NCBI RefSeq assembly: GCF_003002025.1
Contig: NZ_PVZB01000006.1
Coordinates: 248,001-312,000 of the forward strand
DNA length: 64,000 nt
Source: Paraburkholderia sp. BL25I1N1
GTDB lineage: Bacteria; Pseudomonadota; Gammaproteobacteria; Burkholderiales; Burkholderiaceae
Direction: 5' to 3'
Part shown: positions 1 to 8,672 of the stretch, piece by piece
Numbering within the stretch: position 1 is the first letter of the stretch
How the letters are laid out: each line of letters starts with the position of its first letter
Notes under the pieces: model-generated
The model's database searches: none
Told to the model about the DNA's origin: nothing
What the model saw: the letters and a program-made list of their open reading frames with translations, nothing else
Position numbers and translations under genes: made by a program

Positions 1-150
1 CGACGCGGAATAAGCGCTGCGCGGCGGCCTGACGCTCCCGTTCCAGCGCGACGGCGGTTAGCTTCTATCCGCGTACCCGCCTGATTTGCTCTACTGCGAT
101 GATGCATGCCGCGCCCCGCGGCATCGTCCTATTGTCCAAGTGGAGTGCGC

Positions 151-1026
151 ATGTCCGTCGATTCCCGTCCCGATCAGCTGGTTCTCACGGTCGCCTGTCC
201 GAGCGCGGCGGGCCAGGTTGCCGCTGTCGTCGGCTTTCTCGACCGGCATCATTGCTATATCGACGAACTGACCGTTTTCGACGACGACCTCAGCGAGCGC
301 TTTTTCGTGCGCTGCGTCTTTCATGGCGTCGACACTCAGGAGACGCTGCACGCCACGGCGCTCAGGCGCGAATTCGAGCCGATCGCCGAGCGTTTCCGCA
401 TGACGTGGGCAATGCATGACGTCGGCACGCGCCCGAAGGTGCTGATCATGGTGTCGAAACTCGAACACTGTCTTGCCGATCTGCTGTTCCGCTGGCGCAT
501 GGGCGAGCTGAAGATGGACATTGTCGGCATCGGTTCGAATCATCGCGATCTCGAACCGTTGGCGCAGCAGCACGGCCTGCCCTTCCACCATCTGCCGATC
601 ACCGCCGACACGAAGCCGCAACAGGAAGCGCGTTTGCTCGATCTGTTCGAGACTTCGGGTGCCGAACTGATGATTCTCGCGCGCTACATGCAGATTCTCT
701 CCGGCGAAACGAGCCGTGCATTGGCCGCGCGAGCGATCAATATCCATCATTCGTTTCTGCCCGGCTTCAAGGGCGCCAAGCCGTATCACCAGGCGCATAC
801 ACGCGGCGTCAAACTGATCGGCGCGACCGCGCATTTCGTCACCGACGATCTGGACGAAGGTCCGATCATCGAACAGGTGGTGGAGCGCGTGGATCATTCG
901 TATAGCCCGGAGCGTCTGCTTGCCACGGGGCGCGACGTCGAATGCATTACGCTTGCGCGGGCCGTCAAGGCGTTTATCGAACGGCGCGTGTTTATCAACG
1001 GCGATCGGACTGTTGTCCTGCAGTAA
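151..1026 (+). CDS. purU: Formyltetrahydrofolate deformylase
   Basis: Hydrolyses 10-formyl-THF to THF and formate in the cytosol. The 291-residue protein has the PurU layout: an N-terminal ACT domain (about residues 5-85, starting DQLVLTVACPSAAGQ) and a C-terminal formyltransferase-type hydrolase domain with INIHHSFLPGFKGAKPY and GATAHFVTDDLDEGPII, the catalytic Asn/His/Asp region. I chose ATG 151 because GGAG lies 5 bases upstream and family proteins begin there; an in-frame start at 106 has no such support. It sits next to the betaine demethylation genes. Those steps release formaldehyde and charge THF with one-carbon units, so a role in recycling THF during choline catabolism is likely. 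A rho-independent terminator follows. Confidence 0.95.
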   Translation: MSVDSRPDQLVLTVACPSAAGQVAAVVGFLDRHHCYIDELTVFDDDLSERFFVRCVFHGVDTQETLHATALRREFEPIAERFRMTWAMHDVGTRPKVLIMVSKLEHCLADLLFRWRMGELKMDIVGIGSNHRDLEPLAQQHGLPFHHLPITADTKPQQEARLLDLFETSGAELMILARYMQILSGETSRALAARAINIHHSFLPGFKGAKPYHQAHTRGVKLIGATAHFVTDDLDEGPIIEQVVERVDHSYSPERLLATGRDVECITLARAVKAFIERRVFINGDRTVVLQ

Positions 1027-1033
1027 ACGAAAA

Positions 1034-1065
1034 GAACGCCGCTAGAAGCGGCGTTCACGTTTTTT
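1034..1065 (+). terminator. Rho-independent terminator after purU, probably bidirectional
   Basis: A perfect 10-bp stem (1034-1043 with 1047-1056) has a 3-base loop and is followed on the plus strand by six T residues (1060-1065). Read on the minus strand the same stem is followed by TTTTCGTTT, so it can also stop the long minus-strand transcript that ends with the betaine-binding protein gene. A second hairpin (1069-1078 with 1088-1097) lies just downstream. Confidence 0.85.
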
Positions 1066-1132
1066 CAGGCGTTGCCGCTTCATCAAGGCGGCAACGCTTT
1101 CGTACGAGTGTGCCCGGCAGTGCCCGGCAGAA

Positions 1133-1990
1133 TCACTTCACCCAGCTATCCACCCGGTCACCATGCGCACTGATCCATGCATCCGCCGCGGCGGTCGGCT
1201 TCTCGCCGTTCTGCGTCGCCAGCATCACGCTGTCGATCTCGCCCGGCTTCCACTGGAACTTCTTGAGGAACGCGACGACCGGCGGCGCCTTCTTCTCGAG
1301 TTCAGGATTCACGACGCTATCCACGTGCTCCGCTTCGCCGAACACCTTCTTCGGGTCGTCCAGGAATTTGAGCTTGTACTTCGCGAACATCCAGTGCGGC
1401 TTCCAGCCCGTCACGATAATCGGCTTGCTCGCCGCTTCCGAGCGCGCCAGTTCAGCGGTCATCGCGCTGCCTGAACTCGGCATCAACTGGTAGTCGAGTC
1501 CGTAGGCCTTGATCGCCTCGCTGGTTTTCTGCATCACGCCCGCGCCGGCGTCGATCCCGACGATGCGTGAGCCAAACTCCGCCTTCTTGGCTTCCAGATC
1601 GCTCAGGCTCTTCACGTCGACGTTATCCGGCACGATCAGACCGATCTTCGCGTCGTTGAAGTTCGGCCCGAGGTCGACCACCTTGTCCTTGAAGTTGTTC
1701 CAGTACGCGCCGTGCGTGACCGGCAGCCACGCCGACAGCGTCGCGTCGAGGTCGCCGCGCGCCACGCCCTGCCACATCACGCCGGCCGCGACCGGCACGA
1801 GTGTGACCTGATAGCCGAGGCGCTTTTCGATCACGCGCGCGGCCACGTTCGAGGTCGCGACGCTATCGTCCCAGCCTTCCACGTAACCGATCTTGATGGT
1901 CGGCTTGCTATCGGCCGACACGCTCACGCTGCTTGCCGCCAGCGCCGCGCTCATGGCGCTCAACACGAATATCTTTTTGATCAGTCTCAT
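1133..1990 (-). CDS. Glycine betaine/quaternary-amine ABC transporter substrate-binding protein (ProX/OpuAC type)
   Basis: A periplasmic binding protein of 285 residues with a signal peptide (MRLIKKIFVLSAMSAALAAS...) and the OpuAC fold. It starts KIGYVEGWDDSVATSNVA and carries the typical SAWLPVTHGAYW and VTGWKPHWMF segments, whose Trp residues would form the aromatic cage for a trimethylammonium group. The start at 1990 is set by a GGGAG seven bases upstream; upstream in-frame codons are not family-like. It is the last gene of the minus-strand run that begins with glyA, 136 bases after gbcB. No permease or ATPase is adjacent, so it probably docks on a core ABC transporter encoded elsewhere, perhaps choWV at 35-37 kb. 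Its ligand (betaine, carnitine or dimethylglycine) cannot be told from sequence. Confidence 0.85.
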   Translation of the reverse strand: MRLIKKIFVLSAMSAALAASSVSVSADSKPTIKIGYVEGWDDSVATSNVAARVIEKRLGYQVTLVPVAAGVMWQGVARGDLDATLSAWLPVTHGAYWNNFKDKVVDLGPNFNDAKIGLIVPDNVDVKSLSDLEAKKAEFGSRIVGIDAGAGVMQKTSEAIKAYGLDYQLMPSSGSAMTAELARSEAASKPIIVTGWKPHWMFAKYKLKFLDDPKKVFGEAEHVDSVVNPELEKKAPPVVAFLKKFQWKPGEIDSVMLATQNGEKPTAAADAWISAHGDRVDSWVK

Positions 1991-2126
1991 CGCCGTTCTC
2001 CCTTTGCCGTCAAAACAACCCAATGAGCATTTAGAATCGCCAGCCAGAATTACCGGGTAGCGTTGTTTTCCGACATGCAGTTGTCCGCACGCGACTTCGC
2101 GCCATTGGACCCATCTTCTTCTCGTC

Positions 2127-3374
2127 TTACTTATCCACGACAAGATCGCTCAACGGCTTGCTGCAGCACAGCAGCACCATGCCCTGATCGATCTCACGCT
2201 GGCGAATCCCACCGGCGTGTTTCATCGCGACTTCACCCGACACCAGCTTGACCTTGCAGGTGCCGCACATGCCCTGTGTACACGACGCCGGCAACCTCAC
2301 GCCCGCTTTCTTCGCCGCGTCGAGCACGTGCTGGCCGCTGCCGCATTCGATCTCGCGGTTGCTTTTGGCGAAACTCACCTTGAAGCGGATTTCTGTTTCG
2401 ATGGAAACGGGTGCGGGCGCAAATCCAGGCGCCTCCTCGCGCGCCTCGACGAAGCTGTCCGCGCTCACCGGTGCTCCAACGCTCTGCAATGCGTCCGCGA
2501 CATGCGCGGTGGTCAATTGCGCGGCCACTTCACTGACCGTCTCGAAGGAAAAACTTTCCTCGTGATAATGGCCGCGATCGAACCCGCCTTCATCCAGCAG
2601 ATTGCGCACGGCTTGCATATACGGCGCGGGTCCGCAGGTGAAAATCTCGCGTTCCAGATAATCCGGCGCGATGAGCTTGAGCAACGGCAAGGTCAGAAAG
2701 CCAGTGACGCCTGGCCAGTTCGTGCGTGCGCCAACCCGCTCGCAAACGAACGCCGTCCGAAAATGGGCCTGATTCGACGCGATCAGATCGAGTTCGCGCG
2801 CGAAGATGATGTCGTCCGGCGTGCGGGCGCTATGCACGAACACGATGTCGCTGTCTTCACCGAGTTCGTGATGCGCGCGGCTCATCGACATCAACGGCGT
2901 GATCCCCGAACCGGCGGATAGAAACAGGAACTTGCGCGCCGGATGCCGCGCGCAGGTGAACTCGCCCGACGGCCCGAGCACGCGAATCTCCGCGCCCGCG
3001 TGCAGATTGTCGTGCAGCCAGTTGGAGACCTTGCCGCCCGGCACGCGCTTCACCGTGATCGAGATCGTGTGAGGACGAGTGGGGGGTGACGAAATCGTAT
3101 AGCAACGGTTGCTCGATTCACCGTCGATCTCCAATTCCAGCGTAATGAACTGCCCCGGCTCGAACACAAACGCCCGCCCGGACGGCGCGCGGAAGAAAAA
3201 GCTCTTCACGTCGTGCGTTTCCTGACGAACCTGGCAGCACACCAGCGTGTCGTCGGTATCGCTATTCCAGCGTGGCGGCAACGTCTCCCAGAACCGCGGC
3301 TGCGTGACGCGGCTCGCAGCGTGATCTGAAGCCGGTTCGGGGCTCAGTTGAAACGTCGCCTGATCGCGCATCAT
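2127..3374 (-). CDS. gbcB: Glycine betaine monooxygenase, reductase subunit
   Basis: NAD(P)H-dependent reductase that feeds electrons to the Rieske oxygenase GbcA. The 415 residues contain a ferredoxin-reductase FAD domain (RCYTISS at about 90-96), an NAD domain (GSGITP at 155-160, CGPAPYM at about 247-253) and a C-terminal plant-type [2Fe-2S] ferredoxin with Cys365, Cys370, Cys373 and Cys403. The domain order FAD-NAD-ferredoxin matches GbcB. The first of two adjacent ATGs (3374) has GGAG six bases upstream. It lies 33 bases after gbcA in the same orientation, so the two are co-transcribed. A Pro/Ala/Glu-rich linker (about 300-325) separates reductase and ferredoxin parts. Confidence 0.93.
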   Translation of the reverse strand: MMRDQATFQLSPEPASDHAASRVTQPRFWETLPPRWNSDTDDTLVCCQVRQETHDVKSFFFRAPSGRAFVFEPGQFITLELEIDGESSNRCYTISSPPTRPHTISITVKRVPGGKVSNWLHDNLHAGAEIRVLGPSGEFTCARHPARKFLFLSAGSGITPLMSMSRAHHELGEDSDIVFVHSARTPDDIIFARELDLIASNQAHFRTAFVCERVGARTNWPGVTGFLTLPLLKLIAPDYLEREIFTCGPAPYMQAVRNLLDEGGFDRGHYHEESFSFETVSEVAAQLTTAHVADALQSVGAPVSADSFVEAREEAPGFAPAPVSIETEIRFKVSFAKSNREIECGSGQHVLDAAKKAGVRLPASCTQGMCGTCKVKLVSGEVAMKHAGGIRQREIDQGMVLLCCSKPLSDLVVDK

Positions 3375-3407
3375 TGTTTTCTCCGACTCCTGGTTGCAGC
3401 GTCGCGC

Positions 3408-4721
3408 TCAGCGCATGAAGGACACGACTTTTTCGCCATGCGAGGCCGGCGCGGTATCGCCGGCGTCGTGGGTTTGGGGCGCATTGCTGTAATCCGCCAT
3501 GCGCGCGATGTACCACTCGCAGAACTTCTCGACGAGCCCTTCCGTGAACGGCGAATACGGGCCCGGCTCATACGCGCTGCTGGTCGCGCCGCGCTGCGAG
3601 TATTCGACGAGCGCGCGATCCTGGTCGTTGGTGGCGCGCCACACGGCTGTGAGGTTGTTCACGTCGTAATCGATGCTTTCGCGCGCGTCCTTATGAACGA
3701 GCCACTTGGTGCGCACCAGCGTCTTACCGGCCGAGAGCGGAATCACCGAGAAGCTGACGATGTGATCGCTCATGAAGTGATGCCACGAATTCGGCTGCGT
3801 CCAGAACGACAGTCCGCCGAGGTCGGCCTGCTCGAAGCCGCCGAGCAGTTTCTTCGACGCCACTTTCGCGTCGAGCGTTTGCGATTCGCCGTCGCGATCG
3901 AGCGGCAGGCGTTGTGTGCGGAAACCCGTGACCAGATCCGCCAGCCGTTCGATTTCCGCCGACGGCAGCTTCATCGCCTCCCATTGCGCGGTACGGCGCG
4001 CCACGGTCTCTTCGAACGCGGCCATGCCCTCTTCGTTGGCCGGCGTGCGTTGATAGCCGAAGCCGTATTCGTAGAGCGAAATGGTCAGCTCGGGATGGTT
4101 CGCGACGCAGTGATAGCACTCGCGATTGTTCTCCATCGTGAGCTTCCAGTTGCCGTCTTCGATAATGTCGATCGAGGCCGCGATCTTGCATCCGGCCAGA
4201 TCGTGCGGCTGCAGATACGGTTCCATCGCGGCACGCATCACGGCGAAGTCGGTCGGCGGATTATCGGCGAGGCAAATGAAAATGAGGCCCGCCAGATTCT
4301 CGACATGCACGGACTTCAGGCTGTGTTTGCAGCGGTCGAACTGATCGCCCATGTGTTCGGCGAACATCAGGTCGCCGTTCAGGTTGTAGGTCCAGCTGTG
4401 ATACGGGCAGACGATATTGCCGAGCGAGCCTTTGTCGGTATTGCACAGGCGCGCGCCGCGATGGCGGCAGACGTTGTGAAACGCCCTCACCTGCATGTCG
4501 TCGTCGCGTACGATCAGGATCGAATCGTTGCCGATTTCCACCGTGATGTAATCGCCCGGTTCCGGCACGTCCGGTTCCACCGCAACCTGGATCCAGTGTT
4601 GCCGGAAGATTGCGTCCATGTCGAGCGCGAAAATATCCTCGCTCGTGTAGAACGGCGCTTCCAGCGTGTAATTCTTTTTGCGGCGTTCGATCATTGCGCG
4701 AACGTCTGCCGAAACTTTCAT
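3408..4721 (-). CDS. gbcA: Glycine betaine monooxygenase, Rieske oxygenase subunit
   Basis: Removes one methyl group from glycine betaine, giving dimethylglycine and formaldehyde. The 437-residue protein has the Rieske [2Fe-2S] motif with Cys85/His87 (CRHRG) and Cys105/His108 (CPYHSW), and a mononuclear iron site in NRECYHCVANHPEL (His204, His209). These are the hallmarks of the GbcA/stachydrine-type ring-hydroxylating oxygenase alpha-subunit family. The start at 4721 has GGAG six bases upstream. gbcB follows closely, and the etf/dgc genes for the next step lie immediately upstream on the same strand. Confidence 0.95.
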   Translation of the reverse strand: MKVSADVRAMIERRKKNYTLEAPFYTSEDIFALDMDAIFRQHWIQVAVEPDVPEPGDYITVEIGNDSILIVRDDDMQVRAFHNVCRHRGARLCNTDKGSLGNIVCPYHSWTYNLNGDLMFAEHMGDQFDRCKHSLKSVHVENLAGLIFICLADNPPTDFAVMRAAMEPYLQPHDLAGCKIAASIDIIEDGNWKLTMENNRECYHCVANHPELTISLYEYGFGYQRTPANEEGMAAFEETVARRTAQWEAMKLPSAEIERLADLVTGFRTQRLPLDRDGESQTLDAKVASKKLLGGFEQADLGGLSFWTQPNSWHHFMSDHIVSFSVIPLSAGKTLVRTKWLVHKDARESIDYDVNNLTAVWRATNDQDRALVEYSQRGATSSAYEPGPYSPFTEGLVEKFCEWYIARMADYSNAPQTHDAGDTAPASHGEKVVSFMR

Positions 4722-4794
4722 TGTGTGCTCCGTTGCATGTCACGTCTGGCGCCGCGCCAGGCCCTCCTGGACGCGTGCTGGCCCGAACCGGAAA

Positions 4795-5571
4795 TCAGTA
4801 ATCCACGAGTTGATGCTCGCGCAAATACGCCAGGATCACTTGTGCTTTTTCGACAGAACTTCCTTCAATTACGACGCTGCCGCCACGGCTTTCGGTCGTC
4901 GTGGCCGAGAGCATGCGGGCGTGGCCGGAGCGCTTTTCGGCCGCGGCGAGCCGCACCGGTTTGGCGGCTGCCGGGCGTACGGTCCAGGCGAGGTCGTCGG
5001 GGTTGGCGGCGGCAGGCGCCGCAACCGGGCGGATCGTGCCTTCGCGCAAGCGCGCATAGGCGTAGGTCGGTGCGGCGTTGGCGAGCGGATGCACGGCGAT
5101 CAGCGCGGGCAGCCGCACTTCCACGCGGCGGCGCAAACCCTTCGGCATGAATTGGCGGACTTCCGCGCAGCCGTCGCGCAGCGTGATGTCGACGGCCGCG
5201 CCGACCAGGGGCATTTCCAGCGCATTGGCGACGCGATACGGCAGCATGCCGCTGTCGAACGCGCCTTCCGCGCGCGTGCCGGTCAGTACGAGGTCGTAGC
5301 CGCGCAGACGCGCGACGAGCGGCGCCGCTGCGTCGGTCTGCAATTCAGGCGTTGCGGCTATTTCGAGCACTTCGACTGAGCGTGCGCCGAGTGCCAGATA
5401 TTCCTTCAACGCAGGATTAGACGGATCGCCCGCATGCAACACGTCGAGCGTTGCGTTGTGCGTTCTGGCAAGCGAGAGCGCGAGAGTCAGCGCGGCGGCG
5501 TCGTTGCGGCTGTAGCGCGCGGTGCCGCTCACCGGATGACGGCCCACGGAAACGAGGACGGCGATCTTCAT
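4795..5571 (-). CDS. etfB: Electron transfer flavoprotein beta subunit of the dimethylglycine demethylase system
   Basis: An EtfB-family protein of 258 residues (MKIAVLVSVGRHPVSGTARY...), the partner of the EtfA-like protein whose stop codon overlaps this start by 4 bases (5568-5571), so translation is coupled. The family core is visible in LVLTGTRAEGAFDSGMLPY and the C-terminal alpha-helical tail. It is divergent from housekeeping EtfB. In pseudomonads the equivalent genes sit beside dgcAB and carry electrons from DgcAB towards the quinone pool; the same position here supports that role. The larger open frame reaching 6345 is overlap with etfA and is not used. Confidence 0.88.
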   Translation of the reverse strand: MKIAVLVSVGRHPVSGTARYSRNDAAALTLALSLARTHNATLDVLHAGDPSNPALKEYLALGARSVEVLEIAATPELQTDAAAPLVARLRGYDLVLTGTRAEGAFDSGMLPYRVANALEMPLVGAAVDITLRDGCAEVRQFMPKGLRRRVEVRLPALIAVHPLANAAPTYAYARLREGTIRPVAAPAAANPDDLAWTVRPAAAKPVRLAAAEKRSGHARMLSATTTESRGGSVVIEGSSVEKAQVILAYLREHQLVDY

Positions 5572-6752
5572 GCCAGCGCTCCTTCGGCCACAGCCGTTGA
5601 ATTCAGCAGCGCGGCACCGGTTCCGCGTGCCGTGCGCGCCGCAGCCGCCGCTTCGTTGAGCGCCGCGATGGTTTCCTGTGCGTCCGCGATCACCGTGAGA
5701 TTCGCGCGTTTGGCGATCGGCGCGCTGGCGTCGAGGTTCACCGCGATCACATGCCGGCAATCCTTGATGCCTTGCAGATGCTGCACCGCGCCGGAAATGC
5801 CGAACGCGATATAGACGCTTGCCTCGACGGTCTTGCCGGTCGCGCCGATCTGCTTGTCGCGGGTGAACTTGCCGTCGTCGACAGCAACGCGGCTCGCGCC
5901 GATTGCCGCGCCCAGCGTGACCGCAAGACGCTCGAACGCCGGCACGTCGCTCACGCCGTTGCCGGCCGAGACGATGAAATCCGCTTCTTCGAGCGCGAGT
6001 TGCGCGGCGTCGATTTCCTCGATGCCGAGATCGCGCGCTGTGCCGTGCCCTTGCTGCTGCGACGCAGGTTCGCCGTCGAAACGCCACATGACGCGTTCGC
6101 CCGCACCGACAAACGGCAGCTTTGCATCCACTGCGTTGGGCGCGAGCAGCACCACCTCGGGCAAAGCGCGCGAGGCGAACGCTGTATTCGCTTGAACATA
6201 GCTCGCCACATGCGCGGCATCGATCTCGACGACATGCGCCGCCACGCTTGCATTCGCGGCGGCGGCATAACGGCGGCCGAGATCGCCGTCGCCGGTTGCG
6301 TTGTCCGGCAGGAAAATGTGCACCGGCGCGTACGCCGCGACGCACGCAGCCAGCGCGTTCAATTCGTCCAGCGGCGCAAAATTGCGGCGGTCGAACATCG
6401 GCAACTCGATCAGTTTGTCGGCGCCGAGCGCGGCAGCATCGCCGTTGAATTCGCCGAATACCAGCAGCACGACTTCAGTCGCGGCGTCGGCAATCAGCGC
6501 CGCGCCGGCCAATGTCTGCCGCGCGTGGTCGTCCAACGCGCCACGGTCCGCATGCGCGGCCACGAGTATCACGCGCTGCGGTGCCGCCGTGGTGCGGCGC
6601 GGTTTGGCCTGTTCGCGGTGCGAGGCGCCAGCGCCGTGCGTGGCCGTTTCCATTGAACCGGCAGCACCCACTACGCCGAGCGTGATGCGTTTGAGTCCGT
6701 CTGCCGTGATCGTGAACGGACGGCGCGGATCGATTCGTTTGAGCGTGTTCAT
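5568..6752 (-). CDS. etfA: Electron transfer flavoprotein alpha subunit of the dimethylglycine demethylase system
   Basis: An EtfA-family protein of 394 residues. The C-terminal FAD-binding domain shows KQIGATGKTVEASVYIA, GISGAVQHLQGI and VIAVNLDASAPI, the family signature. The N-terminus is longer than housekeeping EtfA and has an Ala-rich segment. I chose start 6752 (MNTLKRIDPRRPF), three bases from the dgcB stop; an alternative at 6791 would overlap dgcB. It is translationally coupled to etfB and sits between dgcB and etfB, so it most likely takes electrons from DgcA/DgcB. Confidence 0.88.
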   Translation of the reverse strand: MNTLKRIDPRRPFTITADGLKRITLGVVGAAGSMETATHGAGASHREQAKPRRTTAAPQRVILVAAHADRGALDDHARQTLAGAALIADAATEVVLLVFGEFNGDAAALGADKLIELPMFDRRNFAPLDELNALAACVAAYAPVHIFLPDNATGDGDLGRRYAAAANASVAAHVVEIDAAHVASYVQANTAFASRALPEVVLLAPNAVDAKLPFVGAGERVMWRFDGEPASQQQGHGTARDLGIEEIDAAQLALEEADFIVSAGNGVSDVPAFERLAVTLGAAIGASRVAVDDGKFTRDKQIGATGKTVEASVYIAFGISGAVQHLQGIKDCRHVIAVNLDASAPIAKRANLTVIADAQETIAALNEAAAAARTARGTGAALLNSTAVAEGALA

Positions 6753-6756
6753 CGCG

Positions 6757-8670
6757 TTACTCCAGCGCCGCTGCAACCAGTTCGGCGACATCCAGCACTT
6801 CCGGACGCGGCCCCACCACGCCTTCGAGCATCGCCGTGCAATTCGGACAGCCCACCGCGACGATCTCCGCGCCGACCGTTTTCGCGTCGTCGATACGGAT
6901 ATCCGGAATACGCCGCTTGCCCGGAATATCGGTCAAGGGTGCACCGCCGCCACCGCCGCAGCAGCGTCCGCGCATGCCGTTGCGCTCCATCTCCACGACC
7001 TTGATGCCGATGGTCTTCAACAGCTTGCGCGGCGCTTCGGTCTCACCGTTATAGCGGCCCAGATAGCACGGGTCGTGATACGTGATCTTGCGGTCCGCGA
7101 AAGCGGCGACCGCGCGCGGGGTCAGCTTGCCGCTCGCGACCAGTTGCTCGATCAGCGCCGTGTGGTGCTGCACTTCGTAGAAACCGCCCAGCGCGCGATA
7201 CTCGTTGCGCAGGCTGTGCAGCACGTGCGGATCGGCGGTGACGATCTTGCGGAACGAGTACTGCGAGAGCGTGCCGATCAGCTTCAGTGCGAGTTGCTGG
7301 AAGGTGGCCTCGTCGCCAAGACGCCGGGCCGTGTCGCCGGTATCGGTTTCCACGCCGCCCAGCACCGCATAGTCGATGCCCGCGCGATTCAGCACCTTGA
7401 CCAAAGCGCGTAGCGTGCGCTGATAGCGCATGTCGAACGCGCCTTCGCCGGCAATCAGCAGCACGTCCACCGGACGTCCCGGCTGCGCGACCTGCACCTG
7501 CAGATCGACGGCCCAGTCGTAACGCGCGCCGATGTCGTAGCCGTTCGCACTGCCCGTCTCGCGCAGATTCGCGAGCGTGATCGGGCCTTTGCCCGGCACG
7601 CTGCCTTCCACCAGCGTCTGATTGCGGCGCATATCGACGATCGCGTCCACATGTTCGATCAGCATCGGGCATTCCTGCACGCACGCGCGGCAGGTCGTGC
7701 ATGACCACAGCGTGTCCGCTTCGATCATCGTCGAGATGAGCGGCCTGTCGGGCGCGCCGGCATGCTTGCCGAGCGGAATGCCCGGCGTGGGACTGCCCGC
7801 GTATTCCGCGTCCGTGCCACCCACCATGCCCGTGACCAGATCCTGAATCAGCTTCTTCGGATTGAGCGGCTGACCGGCGGCGAACGCCGGACAGGCCGCT
7901 TCGCACTTGCCGCACTGCACGCACGCATCGAAACTGAGCAACTGATTCCAGCGAAACTCGACCGGCTTGCCGACGCCGTATTCTTTCGCGTCGAGCAGCG
8001 GCGCTTTCAATGCCGTAGGCGGCACCACGTCGTTGTCATTGCGCTCCGCAAAACGCTCCTGACGCGGATGAAACGCAAGGTGCAGCAGACCAGCGAGCGC
8101 GTGCTTCATCGGCCCGCCGCGCGCCGCGCCGAACGTCATCGCAAACGCGCCCGTCGCGATTAGCAGCGCGACGATGATCGCAAGCGCGCCGGACATCGCA
8201 CCGGCAGGCAGCGCGATGAACAGCGCGAGACCGAGTGCGAACGAGCCGAGCAACAGCGGCAGATGATCCCAAGGTCCGCGCGAGAGCCGCGCCGGCACCG
8301 CTTTCGCACCATGACGGCGACGCCAGACGAACACTGCGCCGACCAGCATCACGAGCGCGGCGAGAAAGATCAGCTTGTCGAGCCACGGCGAGTAGATCGC
8401 CAGACCGTAATTGACGAACACCAGCGCCATCGCGAGAATCGCGCCGCCCGCGGTCGCCACGTGCGTTTTGGCGATGTACGGATCGCGCGCCACCACATGA
8501 TGCAGATCCACGAAGTAGCGCTTGGGAATCGACAGCAGATTGGTCCAGCCGTACGCGCCCGCCGCCGTCGCGCGGCCTTCGCGCCAATACGCGGCGCGTT
8601 TGACGAGCGCGAACGCCAGACCCGCCACCGACAACCACAGCAGGACGGTGATGACAAACACGGGGCTCAT
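6757..8670 (-). CDS. dgcB: Dimethylglycine demethylase subunit, membrane Fe-S/CCG-domain protein
   Basis: A 637-residue membrane-bound iron-sulfur electron carrier. The N-terminal third has several hydrophobic segments (starting at FVITVLLWLSVAGLAF). The middle has two 4Fe-4S motifs, CVQCGKCEAACP and CTTCRACVQECP. The C-terminal half carries heterodisulfide-reductase-type CCG domains (HDPCYLGRYN, RGRCCGGGGG, VGCPNC). This architecture matches DgcB of pseudomonads, which works with DgcA to demethylate dimethylglycine. Start 8670 (MSPVF) is two bases after the dgcA stop. With etfA and etfB it forms a likely electron path from the DgcA flavin to the membrane. Confidence 0.9.
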   Translation of the reverse strand: MSPVFVITVLLWLSVAGLAFALVKRAAYWREGRATAAGAYGWTNLLSIPKRYFVDLHHVVARDPYIAKTHVATAGGAILAMALVFVNYGLAIYSPWLDKLIFLAALVMLVGAVFVWRRRHGAKAVPARLSRGPWDHLPLLLGSFALGLALFIALPAGAMSGALAIIVALLIATGAFAMTFGAARGGPMKHALAGLLHLAFHPRQERFAERNDNDVVPPTALKAPLLDAKEYGVGKPVEFRWNQLLSFDACVQCGKCEAACPAFAAGQPLNPKKLIQDLVTGMVGGTDAEYAGSPTPGIPLGKHAGAPDRPLISTMIEADTLWSCTTCRACVQECPMLIEHVDAIVDMRRNQTLVEGSVPGKGPITLANLRETGSANGYDIGARYDWAVDLQVQVAQPGRPVDVLLIAGEGAFDMRYQRTLRALVKVLNRAGIDYAVLGGVETDTGDTARRLGDEATFQQLALKLIGTLSQYSFRKIVTADPHVLHSLRNEYRALGGFYEVQHHTALIEQLVASGKLTPRAVAAFADRKITYHDPCYLGRYNGETEAPRKLLKTIGIKVVEMERNGMRGRCCGGGGGAPLTDIPGKRRIPDIRIDDAKTVGAEIVAVGCPNCTAMLEGVVGPRPEVLDVAELVAAALE

Positions 8671-8672
8671 CG

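Noticed and set aside
1..150. A gene before purU
   Set aside because: The first 150 bases show no supported start or domain; the short frames are overlaps of purU or noise.
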